A DNA stretch of 64,000 nucleotides from Flavobacterium sp. ASV13 (GCF_000745775.1 NZ_JQJY01000005.1:124001-188000), one strand, 5' to 3'; numbered from the stretch's first letter, positions 27,679 through 36,424 are shown. Notes: generated by a model not told the origin, from the sequence alone. Numbers and translations: made by a program.

Positions 27679-27776
27679 TCTAAAAGGGTTAAAAGATTAT
27701 AGACACAATCAATCATCAATCAATCATCATCAATCAAAAAACGAATTGTTCAATCTAAAAAAAACAAAATGAAATT

Positions 27777-28109
27777 ATGAACATTGAAAACACAAAAGCA
27801 CAGATGCGCAAAGGTGTTCTTGAGTTTTGCATCTTATCAGTATTAAAAGAGAAAGACGCATATACATCTGAAATATTAGACACTTTAAAAAACGCAAAAT
27901 TACTAGTTGTAGAGGGAACCGTTTATCCGTTGTTAACTAGATTGAAAAATGACGGTTTACTAAATTATCGCTGGGAAGAATCGACCTCAGGGCCGCCACG
28001 AAAATATTATGGATTAACCGAGATAGGACAAACTTTTTTAAACGAACTTAGCGGCACATGGACAGAATTATCTGACGCCGTAAAACTAATCACCAATCAA
28101 AATCAATAA
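27777..28109 (+). CDS. PadR-family transcriptional regulator
   Basis: This 110-residue winged-helix protein has 'MRKGVLEFCILSVLKEKDAYTSEILDTL' and 'LLVVEGTVYPLLTRLKNDGLLNYRWEESTSGPPRKYYGLTEIGQTFL', the PadR DNA-binding core with the long hairpin wing. It is 110 residues, the size of the single-domain PadR group. Its stop is 3 bp before the PspC gene, so it is cotranscribed with the PspC and two DUF2807 genes. Autoregulation of the operon is likely by analogy with other PadR-PspC operons. The inducer is not evident. Confidence 0.95.
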   Translation: MNIENTKAQMRKGVLEFCILSVLKEKDAYTSEILDTLKNAKLLVVEGTVYPLLTRLKNDGLLNYRWEESTSGPPRKYYGLTEIGQTFLNELSGTWTELSDAVKLITNQNQ

Positions 28110-28112
28110 GTC

Positions 28113-29843
28113 ATGAACAAAACAGTAAATATTAACTTAGGCGGTATGTTTTTTCACATCGATGAAGATGCATATTTAAAATTGACACGCTATTTTGACG
28201 CTATAAAACGATCATTGAACAATTCGTCTGGACAAGATGAAATTATTAAAGACATCGAAATGCGCGTTTCTGAATTATTAACAGAAAAACAAAAAAGCGA
28301 AAAACATGTTGTTGGCTTAAAAGACGTTGACGAAGTGATTGCGGTGATGGGCCAACCTGAAGATTACCGAATTGAAGATGAAGAAAGCCAAAATCAATCT
28401 TTCAACAATTACGGCGGAAGACAGCATAAAAAATTATACCGTGACAAAGAAAAAGGTATGATTGGCGGTGTTGCAACTGGTTTAGGACATTATTTTGGAA
28501 TTGACGCCGTTTGGATCAAAATCATATTCTTAATCTTTGTTTTTGCAGGTTTTGGAACTGGAATCTTAGCTTACTTCGTACTTTGGATTGTAACTCCTGA
28601 AGCGGTAACAACTTCAGAGAAACTGGAAATGACCGGAGAACCAGTTACGATTTCAAACATCGAAAAAAAAGTGCGTGAAGAAATTGACTCATTGTCTGAA
28701 AAATTCAAAAATGCAGATTATGACAAAATGGGAAACCAGGTAAAGTCGGGAGCTGAGAGAATAAGTAGTTCATTTGGAGACTTTGTCATGACGGTTTTTA
28801 AAATCTTTGCTAAATTTTTAGGTGTAATTCTAATCATGGCGGGAATCACTACTCTAATTCTTTTATTAATTGGAGTATTTACTTTAGGAACAAATGTTTT
28901 TATTGATTTCCCTTGGCAAAACTTTATTGAAGCAGGAAACTTTACAGAATATCCTATTTGGTCTTTCGGTTTATTGATGCTTTTTGCAGTTGGAATTCCA
29001 TTTTTCTTCCTGACTTTATTAGGATTTAAACTGTTGTCTCCAAATTTGAAATCAATCGGAAATATTACAAAATATACTTTGCTTGCCATCTGGATTATTG
29101 CTGTTGCGATTGCAATCAGCATCGGAATTAAACAAGCGACTGAAATATCTTACGATAACAAAACAGTTGAGAAGAAATCATTGAACATTACATCAAAAGA
29201 TACTCTTTATGTAAAATTCAGATACAATGATTATTATGCAAAGGATTTGAATCATCATCATGAATTTACATTCGTACAAGATTCTGCAAACAACAACTTG
29301 ATTTATTCTAATGATGTTCGTTTACATGTTTTATACACTGATAATACTTCTCCTTATTTGCAAATTGAAAAAAGTGCGAGAGGAAATTCATTTTCAAGTG
29401 CAAAGAAAAGAGCCGAAAAAATCAACTATAATGTTCAGATTAACGGAAATCATTTAATTTTGGATAATTATTTTCTGACAGATGTGAAAAATAAGTTCAG
29501 AGGACAAGAAGTTGATGTATATTTGTACTTGCCAGAAGGGCAATTATTTAAGCCAGATTCTTCAGTACAAGATTACGACGATTCTGAAAATGATTTCTTC
29601 AACCTGCACTTTAGCGGAGATTACAATTACAAAGTTGAAGGTTCAAAAATAAAATGTTTAAACTGCCCTGCAGAAGAGAATGAATATCATGATGGAGATT
29701 ATGATAGTGACGAAAACACTATTGAGAATGACACTGTAAAGGAAGTTTCGATTAAAATTAACGGAAAAGAAGTTTTAAACGGAAAAAAAACCAAAGGAAA
29801 GTTAACCACTGATAAAAACGGAGTTATAATTAAAATCAACTAA
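28113..29843 (+). CDS. PspC-domain membrane protein (envelope stress, LiaI/PspC-like)
   Basis: This 576-residue protein has an N-terminal cytoplasmic segment ('VNINLGGMFFHIDEDAYLKLTRYFDAI'), a PspC domain ('KKLYRDKEKGMIGGVATGLGHYFGIDAVWIKIIFLIFVFAGFG', about 105-150), then several membrane helices (about 150-360) and a large C-terminal domain with repeated strands. It lies 3 bp after the PadR gene and before two DUF2807 lipoprotein-like genes. Such operons respond to envelope stress; the exact signal is unknown. The first about 100 residues ('KDIEMRVSELLTEKQK') look like a regulatory helical region. Confidence 0.9.
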   Translation: MNKTVNINLGGMFFHIDEDAYLKLTRYFDAIKRSLNNSSGQDEIIKDIEMRVSELLTEKQKSEKHVVGLKDVDEVIAVMGQPEDYRIEDEESQNQSFNNYGGRQHKKLYRDKEKGMIGGVATGLGHYFGIDAVWIKIIFLIFVFAGFGTGILAYFVLWIVTPEAVTTSEKLEMTGEPVTISNIEKKVREEIDSLSEKFKNADYDKMGNQVKSGAERISSSFGDFVMTVFKIFAKFLGVILIMAGITTLILLLIGVFTLGTNVFIDFPWQNFIEAGNFTEYPIWSFGLLMLFAVGIPFFFLTLLGFKLLSPNLKSIGNITKYTLLAIWIIAVAIAISIGIKQATEISYDNKTVEKKSLNITSKDTLYVKFRYNDYYAKDLNHHHEFTFVQDSANNNLIYSNDVRLHVLYTDNTSPYLQIEKSARGNSFSSAKKRAEKINYNVQINGNHLILDNYFLTDVKNKFRGQEVDVYLYLPEGQLFKPDSSVQDYDDSENDFFNLHFSGDYNYKVEGSKIKCLNCPAEENEYHDGDYDSDENTIENDTVKEVSIKINGKEVLNGKKTKGKLTTDKNGVIIKIN

Positions 29844-29854
29844 TAACTAAGGCC

Positions 29855-30589
29855 ATGATCAAAATAATCATTCATATTACAAAATTTATTATTGCAACTG
29901 TTACCGCATTATTATTTGCTTCTTGCAACTTTAATTTGAATACAGTTGAAGGAAGCGGACATGTAACAACTGAAAAAAGAATTGTTCAGGGAGATTTCAA
30001 AAAAGTATCTGTAAGCAATGCGATTGATTTAGTAATCGTACAGTCTGATTCAACTGAAATTGTTGTTGAAGCTGATGATAATTTGCAAAAAGAAATCATT
30101 ACAAAAGTTGAAAACGGAACATTGGTAATTAGCTGTAAATTCAGTTCATTCAGAAATGTTACGACTAAAAAAGTAACTGTAAAAATGCCGGTTATTGATA
30201 AGCTTGAAGCTTCGAGCGCTGCAACGGTACAAAGCAAAAATGTAATTCAGTCACAGGATATCGATTTGGAAACTTCAAGCGCAGCAACTATGACTGTTAA
30301 TGTAGAATCTGACAATATTTCGGCAGAATCTGGAAGCGGAAGTTCTATTTCAGTTGAAGGAAAAGCATTAAAAATCAAAACTTCAGCATCTAGCGGTTCT
30401 AATATTAATGCAGAAAAATTATTAGCAAACGAAGTTCATGCAGAAGCTTCAAGCGGAGGAAGTGTAAATGTGCATCCGATTGTAAGTCTTAAAGCGGAAG
30501 CATCAAGCGGAGGAAGCATCAATTATGACTCAACTCCAAAGACTGTTGAAAAAAGTTCACATTCTGGCGGAAGCATCAGTCAGGGATAG
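29855..30589 (+). CDS. Head GIN/DUF2807 lipoprotein, first copy
   Basis: This 244-residue lipoprotein has the lipobox 'LLFASC' and 'LNTVEGSGHVTTEKRIVQGDFKKVSVSNAIDLVIVQSDSTEIVVEADDNL', the standard DUF2807 beginning. The middle is a repeat-rich beta-helix: 'EASSAATVQ', 'ETSSAATMTV', 'ESGSGSSISVEG', 'TSASSGSNINAEK', 'EASSGGSVNVH', 'EASSGGSINYD'. These rungs form a parallel beta-helix. It follows PspC by 11 bp. DUF2807 proteins are typical partners of PspC/PadR operons. No catalytic site is seen. Confidence 0.92.
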   Translation: MIKIIIHITKFIIATVTALLFASCNFNLNTVEGSGHVTTEKRIVQGDFKKVSVSNAIDLVIVQSDSTEIVVEADDNLQKEIITKVENGTLVISCKFSSFRNVTTKKVTVKMPVIDKLEASSAATVQSKNVIQSQDIDLETSSAATMTVNVESDNISAESGSGSSISVEGKALKIKTSASSGSNINAEKLLANEVHAEASSGGSVNVHPIVSLKAEASSGGSINYDSTPKTVEKSSHSGGSISQG

Positions 30590-30675
30590 TCAATATTTAT
30601 GTGTTAAATATAAAAGAAATCATTCATCAAAAGTGGATGATTTTTTTATATTTGTCAAAATCAAATCTAGAATTA

Positions 30676-31509
30676 ATGAAAAAAAATACTGCCCTGGTTC
30701 TGTTACTATTAGTTACAACATTAACTTTTGCACAAAGAAGAGAAAAAATAAAAGGAACTAAAATCGTTACAACATCAATAAAAGAAGTTGGAAGTTTTGA
30801 CGGTCTTGAAGTAGATGACAATTTGGAAGTTTATTTAGAACGCGGAGAAAAAAATGAAATCAAAATTGAAGCCGACGATAATCTTCATGATATTGTTGCG
30901 ATGGATTTAAGAGATAAAACCCTTCGTTTATATACTTCAAAAGAAAGTACAATTTTCAAAAAACTTTCTGTACGTGTTACTTACACGGGGACATTAAATA
31001 AAGTAATTGCAAAAAACGAAGCAATTATTTATGCAATTCAGGAACTTAAATTAGATGATATTACCTTTAACAGCGTTGATTATTCAAAACTGTATTTGAA
31101 TGTAAATGCAAAAAAATTCGGTCTAGTTGCAGATGACAAATCCAGATCTGAAATAAATCTGAAAGCAGAAGAAGCTACTATACAATTAAGCAAAAATGCG
31201 GGACTTAAATCTTTGGTTTCTGCAATCAAATTTAAATGTGATTTGTACCAAAAATCAAATGCTGCAATTGAAGGAATTGCTGAAAAAGCAACTATTCGTT
31301 TAGACAACAATTCTGTTTTCACCGGAACAAAGTTTACTATGAAAGATGCTAATATTACCGCAGAAAGCTACTCTACCGGAAGTATTTTAGCCGAAACTAC
31401 TATTTCAATCGCAGTTGGAGACAAAGCTGAGCTTTCTTTATTTGGAAACCCAACTATACAATTGACACGCTTTTCTGAAGAAGCTAAATTGATTAAAAAG
31501 CTTAAATAA
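30676..31509 (+). CDS. DUF2807 protein, second copy
   Basis: This 277-residue protein (start at ATG 30676, giving the signal peptide 'MKKNTALVLLLLVTTLTFAQ') has 'TTSIKEVGSFDGLEVDDNLEVYLERGEKNEIKIEADDNLHDIV', again the DUF2807 beginning, and beta-helix-like strands thereafter. The longer frame from 30601 would place the leader in the middle, so I reject it. It is a secreted, not lipid-anchored, relative of the gene before it. It is the last gene of the PadR operon and ends before a strong bidirectional terminator. Confidence 0.9.
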   Translation: MKKNTALVLLLLVTTLTFAQRREKIKGTKIVTTSIKEVGSFDGLEVDDNLEVYLERGEKNEIKIEADDNLHDIVAMDLRDKTLRLYTSKESTIFKKLSVRVTYTGTLNKVIAKNEAIIYAIQELKLDDITFNSVDYSKLYLNVNAKKFGLVADDKSRSEINLKAEEATIQLSKNAGLKSLVSAIKFKCDLYQKSNAAIEGIAEKATIRLDNNSVFTGTKFTMKDANITAESYSTGSILAETTISIAVGDKAELSLFGNPTIQLTRFSEEAKLIKKLK

Positions 31510-31513
31510 TTTT

Positions 31514-31665
31514 GTTTCAGGTTTTTCTTGTTTCAGGTTTCAAGTTCAAATTAAGAACATTTATTATAAAAAGAAAATCCCGGTCTAAAATTTAGACCGG
31601 GATTTTTTTATTGTCAAAGTTTATACGTTCCAACAACTTGAAACTTGAAACCTGAAACCTGAAAC
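31514..31665. repeat. Inverted runs of the dispersed GTTTCAGGTTTCAAG repeat around a terminator
   Basis: Copies of GTTTCAGGTTT(CAAGTT) occur at 31514-31546, and the inverse (AACTTGAAAC...CCTGAAACCTGAAAC) at 31635-31665. The two runs flank the terminator at 31574. I know this unit as a frequent intergenic repeat of flavobacteria. Confidence 0.65.
31574..31606. terminator. Bidirectional terminator
   Basis: Perfect 16-bp stem (AAAATCCCGGTCTAAA with TTTAGACCGGGATTTT) on a single unpaired base, so the loop must open by a few pairs. It is between the convergent DUF2807 and trxB genes. Confidence 0.92.
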
Positions 31666-31673
31666 TTTTCAAC

Positions 31674-32621
31674 TTATTCCTTAGAAGCCAAATATCTTTC
31701 AGCATCCAAAGCAGCCATACATCCTGTACCTGCAGCAGTAATAGCCTGGCGGTATACATGATCTGCAGCATCACCAGCTACAAAAACACCTGCAACATTT
31801 GTATTTGATGTTCCTGGAGTGTTTATGATATATCCTGTTTCATCAAGAGTAATGTAATCTTTAAAAATGTCTGTATTTGGTTTGTGTCCAATTGCTACGA
31901 AGAAACCAGTTGCAGGAATTTCGATAACTTCTCCAGTAGTTTTGTTTAATGCTTTAATAGCATGAACTACTTGATTATCTCCAACAACTTCAACAGTATC
32001 GTGATTCATTAAGATCTCGATATTCTCAGTTTTACGAACACGTTCTTCCATGATTTTTGAAGCTCTGAATTTCTCACTTCTCACCAACATGGTTACTTTT
32101 TTACAAAGTTTAGATAGGTAATGTGCTTCTTCACAAGCAGAATCTCCAGCTCCAACAATTACAACTTCCTGATTTCTATAGAAGAATCCGTCACAAACAG
32201 CACAAGCAGAAACTCCTCCACCCATATTCAAATAATGCTGCTCTGATGGTAATCCTAAATATTTTGCTGATGCACCTGTAGAAATAATAACAGTTTCACA
32301 GTGTAACTCGATTGAATCATTGATCCAAACTTTATGAATATCTCCAGAGAAATCAACTTTTGTAGCCCAGCCATCACGAATATCAGCACCAAAACGTTTT
32401 GCTTGTTCTTGTAACTGAATCATCATTTCTGGTCCGGTAACACCATCAACATAACCTGGGAAATTTTCTACCTCATTAGTTGTAGTTAATTGTCCACCTG
32501 GCTGCATTCCTTGATATAATACTGGATTCATGTTAGCTCTGGCTGCATAAATAGCTGCAGTATAACCTGCAGGGCCAGAACCTATAATAAGGCATTTAAT
32601 TTTTTCGATTGTATCTGACAT
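31674..32621 (-). CDS. trxB: Thioredoxin-disulfide reductase
   Basis: This 315-residue flavoprotein reduces thioredoxin with NADPH. It has the FAD-binding 'IIGSGPAGYTAAIYAARANM', the redox pair in 'SACAVCDGFFYR' (CxxC at about 138-141), the NADPH-binding 'VIVGAGDSACEEA' and the C-terminal FAD motif 'VAGVFVAGDAAD'. The start is at ATG 32621 ('MSDTIEKIKCLIIGSG'); the longer frame upstream is not needed. The length (about 315) is normal for bacterial TrxB. It is transcribed alone and sits at the left edge of the island boundary. Confidence 0.97.
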   Translation of the reverse strand: MSDTIEKIKCLIIGSGPAGYTAAIYAARANMNPVLYQGMQPGGQLTTTNEVENFPGYVDGVTGPEMMIQLQEQAKRFGADIRDGWATKVDFSGDIHKVWINDSIELHCETVIISTGASAKYLGLPSEQHYLNMGGGVSACAVCDGFFYRNQEVVIVGAGDSACEEAHYLSKLCKKVTMLVRSEKFRASKIMEERVRKTENIEILMNHDTVEVVGDNQVVHAIKALNKTTGEVIEIPATGFFVAIGHKPNTDIFKDYITLDETGYIINTPGTSNTNVAGVFVAGDAADHVYRQAITAAGTGCMAALDAERYLASKE

Positions 32622-32736
32622 AATGTGAATAGTTTTTTTGTGATGCAAATGTAAACTTTATTATAAAAAATAAAGGCGAAAATAAATCCGAAATAACTAT
32701 GTTCAAATAAGTTTTATTTATTTTCATTTTTTCCTT

Positions 32737-32764
32737 TTGTAAACGAAATTTATTTATATCTTTG
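32737..32764 (+). promoter_or_regulatory. Promoter of the tRNA-Pro locus
   Basis: TTG at 32737-32739, 17-bp spacer, then TATCTTTG at 32757-32764, matching TTG-N17-TAnnTTTG. It lies upstream of both the broken tRNA copy and the intact tRNA-Pro. Confidence 0.75.
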
Positions 32765-32798
32765 CATCCGCTTACGGGCAGTACAACAAATACATCTT

Positions 32799-32860
32799 CG
32801 GGGTGTAGCGTAGCCCGGTTATCGTGTCCCGCTCTAGGCGGGAAGACCACAGTAACGATC
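32799..32860 (+). pseudogene. Broken tRNA-Pro copy (5' half)
   Basis: Bases 32799-32824 are identical to the first 26 bases of the intact tRNA-Pro 77 bp downstream. An anticodon-like arm then follows (TCCCG-CTCTAGG-CGGGA), with a 7-nt loop whose middle triplet reads CTA. After that there is no T-arm (no TTCGAAT) and no 3' acceptor strand, so it cannot fold as a full tRNA. Confidence 0.8.
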
Positions 32861-32875
32861 AATAAGCAAATGCTA

Positions 32876-32950
32876 CGGGGTGTAGCGTAGCCCGGTTATC
32901 GCGCCTGCTTTGGGAGCAGGAGGCCGCAGGTTCGAATCCTGCCACCCCGA
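32876..32950 (+). tRNA. tRNA-Pro (anticodon TGG)
   Basis: Acceptor CGGGGTG pairs with CACCCCG, then A73. The anticodon arm is CCTGC-TTTGGGA-GCAGG with anticodon TGG, and the T-arm is GCAGG-TTCGAAT-CCTGC. No CCA is encoded. The 3' end faces the integrase at 33250 and is the probable insertion site of the island. Confidence 0.97.
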
Positions 32951-32974
32951 CTTTTTAGACTTCAAAGTCAGTCA

Positions 32975-33007
32975 AAACCCCTTAAATCCAATGATTTAAG
33001 GGGTTTT
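32975..33007 (+). terminator. Terminator after tRNA-Pro
   Basis: Stem AAAACCCCTTAAATC with GATTTAAGGGGTTTTT and a CAAT loop, 25 bp after the tRNA. Confidence 0.9.
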
Positions 33008-33249
33008 TCTTTTTATTCAACTCCAAAATATTCAAGTTATATCAAATAAAATGGGACCTATTCGGCTACCCCTTTTCTTTTTATACCTTGCAGGTTCCAA
33101 AAATCATTTTAATACCATCGTTTTCAGTCTGTTGTACTCAAATTTTAACATTTGATGCTTCTCAAAATACGCGTTTATTTGATCAAAAAATCATATGTAT
33201 TGAGACCCATTTAATGTGCAAATCTTTTGAAACATTAAATTTTTGAGAT

Positions 33250-34488
33250 ATGAAAACAGCAGGAATTACATTCGGGGTCCTCTTTTACCTAAAGACCCAA
33301 AAAACCACGATCCAAGGTTCGGCTCCTATCTGTGCCCGAGTAACGGTAAATGGAAAACGGACTGAGATTTCAGTCAAGCGTTCTGTTAAGGCAGCCGAAT
33401 GGGATGAAAGAAAAGGCATGGCTAAGGGAAACCGCAAAGAAATTACTGAACTCAACATTTTTCTTAACCAGTTCAAGGCAAAAATCATAAATACCTATCA
33501 GCAGATGCTATTGAATGATGATGCTATAGACGGCCCTGCGATACGCGACCGCGTAATGGGCACGGACAACACAACTCCAACTTTAATGGCACTGATGGAA
33601 TATCATAATGAACAGCAGATGCATAAACTTGCTCCGGGAACCATGAAGAATTACCATACCACGCAACGGTATGTAAAAACATTCCTAAGGGAGAAACTCT
33701 ACAGAAATGATATTGCCCTATCGCAGCTTAAGTACAAATTTATTCTGGATTTTGAACGCTACCTTTTTAATTATGTTCCCAAGGACCATCAAAAACCTCT
33801 CAATAACAACGGCATCATGAAGCACATTGAAAGGCTTCGCAAAATGATAAATATGGCTGTCAAATTGGATTGGCTGAGTAAAGATCCCTTTACCAGCTTT
33901 AAGAAACATTTTGATAAAGTGGAACGGGAGTCATTGAATAGTAAAGAACTTTCAGCATTAGCCAATAAAGAGTTTTCCATCGAACGGCTTATGCATGTGC
34001 GAGATATGTTTCTCTATAGCTGCTATACCGGACTTTCGTATATTGAACTAGCCGAACTTACGCCAAACAAAATTGTAATAGGTATAGATGGAGGGCTTTG
34101 GATCTCTACAAGCAGGGTAAAAACAGATACAGATGTACGTGTACCACTACTACCAAAGGCTATAGAATTAATGGAGAAATATAGAGATGATCCGAGAGCT
34201 ATTAATAACGGTACTGTCTTCCCTGTAATTTCAAATCAGCGAATGAATGGATACTTGAAAGAAATCGCTGATTTTTGTGGGATAACCAAGACATTGACAT
34301 TTCATATAGCTCGGCATACTTTTGCAACAACCATTACACTAAGCAACGGCGTACCTATAGAGAGTGTATCAAAAATGCTTGGTCATACAAGTATTCGTAC
34401 TACACAAATCTATGCTAAAGTAGTTGAACATAAACTCAGTGAGGATATGCGCAATCTTGAACAGCGGATGTCTGCAAGTGTGTCGTAA
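33250..34488 (+). CDS. Tyrosine recombinase, IntDOT-like integrase of the island
   Basis: This 412-residue protein has the Bacteroidota arm-DNA-binding N-terminus (about 8-95), a SAM-like core-binding domain (about 110-215) and the catalytic domain. Active-site residues seen: Lys 291 ('SRVKTDTDVRVPLL'), His 352/Arg 355 ('FHIARHTFATT'), His 379 ('LGHTSIRTTQIYAKV') and Tyr 388. The first catalytic Arg, expected after 'YTGL', is Ser 263 ('YTGLSYIELAEL'), as is known for CTnDOT integrase. It lies 300 bp from tRNA-Pro and points away from it. It would integrate and excise the element to its right. A strong terminator follows. No full conjugation genes are in view. Confidence 0.95.
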   Translation: MKTAGITFGVLFYLKTQKTTIQGSAPICARVTVNGKRTEISVKRSVKAAEWDERKGMAKGNRKEITELNIFLNQFKAKIINTYQQMLLNDDAIDGPAIRDRVMGTDNTTPTLMALMEYHNEQQMHKLAPGTMKNYHTTQRYVKTFLREKLYRNDIALSQLKYKFILDFERYLFNYVPKDHQKPLNNNGIMKHIERLRKMINMAVKLDWLSKDPFTSFKKHFDKVERESLNSKELSALANKEFSIERLMHVRDMFLYSCYTGLSYIELAELTPNKIVIGIDGGLWISTSRVKTDTDVRVPLLPKAIELMEKYRDDPRAINNGTVFPVISNQRMNGYLKEIADFCGITKTLTFHIARHTFATTITLSNGVPIESVSKMLGHTSIRTTQIYAKVVEHKLSEDMRNLEQRMSASVS

Positions 34489-34540
34489 TATCCAAAAAAG
34501 ACAATTTGTTATGTGGTTAGAATCACTCATTCACCCACTA

Positions 34541-34578
34541 AAAATAAAACCCCACTATTTGCTGGGGTTTTATTTTTA
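34541..34578. terminator. Terminator after the integrase
   Basis: Stem AAATAAAACCCCA with TGGGGTTTTATTT around an 8-nt loop, followed by T's; nearly symmetric, so it may also serve the convergent AraC gene. Confidence 0.88.
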
Positions 34579-34643
34579 TAGTTTGAGAGAGAATCATAAT
34601 TTAAGGACTAGCAGTGTATGCATTTAGATGAGTTGTGCTGTCA

Positions 34644-35558
34644 TCAATTAAATGAGTTTCTAAATTCTATAGGCGATATGCTTGTTTTATTTTTAAATAA
34701 TTTCGAGAAGCTCTGACTGTGTTCAAATCCCAGTTGAAAAGCTATTTCGGAAACTGTCAATTCAGTAGTCGATAGTTTTTGTTTGGCTTTTTCGATCAGT
34801 TTCTCGTGGATATGCTGTTGTGTCGTCAGACCCGTAAGAGATTTTAATAAACTGCTTAAATACATAGGAGATATATTCATGGATTGAGCAACAAATTGAA
34901 CTGTAGGCAGCCCAGAGGTGTTTTCATTATTAAAATAATCTTCAATGGTTTTTTCGACATTATCTAAAATCTGATGACTACTTACTCTACGGGAAAAAAA
35001 TTGCCTCTGATAAAAACGCTCGGAATAGTTAAGAAGCGTTTCCAACTGCGAGATAATTATGCTCTGGCTAAACTTATCCACGTTAGCATTGCATTCCTGT
35101 TTAATATTTTTCACGATAGCGTTCAGTGTTGCTTCTTCCTTTTCAGAAAGAAACAACGCTTCATTTACAGCATAGTCAAAGAATTCATAATGGCTTATAT
35201 TTTTTGCCAGTGGAGTATTCCATAAAAAATCAGGATGTATCATAAGGACCCATCCGCTTTCGCTGCTGGCAATTTCTTCAATCTTTTCAATGCCAAAAAC
35301 CTGATTTGGAGCTATAAAAAACATAACTCCTTCATCGAAGTCGTAATGGCTTTGACCATATTTAAATTTAGCATCAATGCTGCGTTTTATAGAAATATGA
35401 TAGAAATCAAATACAAAATTCTTGTTGTTTATTTCTTTGGAGCATACAAAAGTCTCAAAATCAAATAAACTGATCAAAGGATGCTCAGGGGAAGGCAGAC
35501 CCTTCATTTTATGAAACTCAGCAATTGATTTTACCTTATGTACCTGATTTTGACTCAT
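34644..35558 (-). CDS. AraC-family transcriptional regulator
   Basis: This 304-residue protein has an N-terminal sensing half (about 20-170, 'VFDFYHISIKRSIDAKFKYGQSHYDFDEGVMFFIAPNQVFGIEKI') and a C-terminal AraC domain (about 205-304, 'VQFVAQSMNISPMYLSSLLKSLTGLTTQQHI' and 'VSEIAFQLGFEHSQSFSKLFKNKTSISPIEFR'). It lies 18 bp downstream of the SDR gene on the minus strand and is probably cotranscribed with it. A 21-bp-spaced direct repeat upstream of the SDR gene (36396-36424) may be its operator. The pair is common as cargo in Bacteroidota elements. Confidence 0.93.
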   Translation of the reverse strand: MSQNQVHKVKSIAEFHKMKGLPSPEHPLISLFDFETFVCSKEINNKNFVFDFYHISIKRSIDAKFKYGQSHYDFDEGVMFFIAPNQVFGIEKIEEIASSESGWVLMIHPDFLWNTPLAKNISHYEFFDYAVNEALFLSEKEEATLNAIVKNIKQECNANVDKFSQSIIISQLETLLNYSERFYQRQFFSRRVSSHQILDNVEKTIEDYFNNENTSGLPTVQFVAQSMNISPMYLSSLLKSLTGLTTQQHIHEKLIEKAKQKLSTTELTVSEIAFQLGFEHSQSFSKLFKNKTSISPIEFRNSFN

Positions 35559-35576
35559 ATTACAAATTTACAAATA

Positions 35577-36341
35577 TTAAATCATCCTTCCTCCGGAGAT
35601 CTCAATTCTTTGTGCGTTTACCCAACCAGCTTCAGCACTACAAAGGAAGGCAACCACGCCACCAATATCCTCAGGCTCGCCCACACGTCCCAGTGCTGTG
35701 ATTGATGCTATTGCATTTCTTGCGTTCAGATCAGATTTTGTTGAACCTCCTGCAAAATCAGTTGCAATAGCGCCGGGGGCAATACTGTTAGCTGTAATTT
35801 GTCTGCAGCCTAATTCCTTTGCCAAATATCTTGTGTAGGTTTCAATTGCACCTTTCATGCTTGCATAAGCAGATACATTAGGAGAAGAAATTCTAGTTAG
35901 GCTAGATGATATATTTATAATTCTGCCTCCATCATTTAGCAGGGACAACAATTTCTGTGTTAAGAAATAAACTCCTTTAAAATGAATGTTCATCAGGGTA
36001 TCAAATACCTCTTCGGTAGTATCTGTTACAGAACCATATAGACCTACACCTGCATTGTTAATCAGATAATCGAAGTTCGGCGCGCCTTCATGTTCCAATA
36101 AATGCTCATTGACCTGATCTACGAAACTGTCAAACGCTTTTATGTTGCCAAGGTCCAATGGATATGCAATTGCCTTTTGTCCAAGCGATAATATTTCAGA
36201 CACAACCTTATCAGCTTCCGTCTTATTACTGTGATAGGTAAAAATAATATTGTTTCCCTTTTTAGCCAGATTGATAACCATATCTCTGCCCAGTCCACGG
36301 CTTCCTCCCGTTACTACTGCGATTTTACTTTTAGTTGACAT
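35577..36341 (-). CDS. Short-chain dehydrogenase/reductase
   Basis: This 254-residue oxidoreductase has the Rossmann motif 'VVTGGSRGLGRDMVINLAKKG' (G-G-S-R-G-L-G), 'LINNAGVGLYG' (NNAG), and the catalytic set Ser (in 'INISSSLT'), Tyr-x-x-x-Lys ('SAYASMKGAIETYTRYLAKEL'). The C-terminus 'GRVGEPEDIGGVVAFLCSAEAGWVNAQRIEISGGRMI' is standard. Cofactor NADPH is likely from the 'GSRG' context, but this is not certain. The substrate is unknown. It is the first gene of a two-gene minus-strand operon with the AraC regulator. Confidence 0.95.
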   Translation of the reverse strand: MSTKSKIAVVTGGSRGLGRDMVINLAKKGNNIIFTYHSNKTEADKVVSEILSLGQKAIAYPLDLGNIKAFDSFVDQVNEHLLEHEGAPNFDYLINNAGVGLYGSVTDTTEEVFDTLMNIHFKGVYFLTQKLLSLLNDGGRIINISSSLTRISSPNVSAYASMKGAIETYTRYLAKELGCRQITANSIAPGAIATDFAGGSTKSDLNARNAIASITALGRVGEPEDIGGVVAFLCSAEAGWVNAQRIEISGGRMI

Positions 36342-36395
36342 AACTTATTTGCTTAGATTTTACAGAGCAAAGTTCCGCATATCTAACCTTAGCTA

Positions 36396-36424
36396 TGTAG
36401 CCAAAATATTGAATGTTGTAGCCA
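36396..36424. promoter_or_regulatory. Direct-repeat operator candidate upstream of SDR/AraC operon
   Basis: TGTAGCCA occurs at 36396-36403 and 36417-36424, exactly 21 bp apart start-to-start, 55-83 bp upstream of the SDR start. This is the spacing of AraC-family half-sites, and an AraC gene is in the same operon. The rest of the 36342-36742 gap holds no gene that I can support. Confidence 0.6.

Noticed and set aside
27704..27740. ATCAATC repeats suggesting a CRISPR-like array
   Set aside because: Units are only about 7 bp without spacers of even length; simple low-complexity DNA before the PadR gene. No CRISPR array was seen in the window.
32799..32860. Amber-suppressor tRNA (CUA anticodon)
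   Set aside because: The loop fits but there is no T-arm or 3' acceptor strand, so it cannot be a working tRNA.
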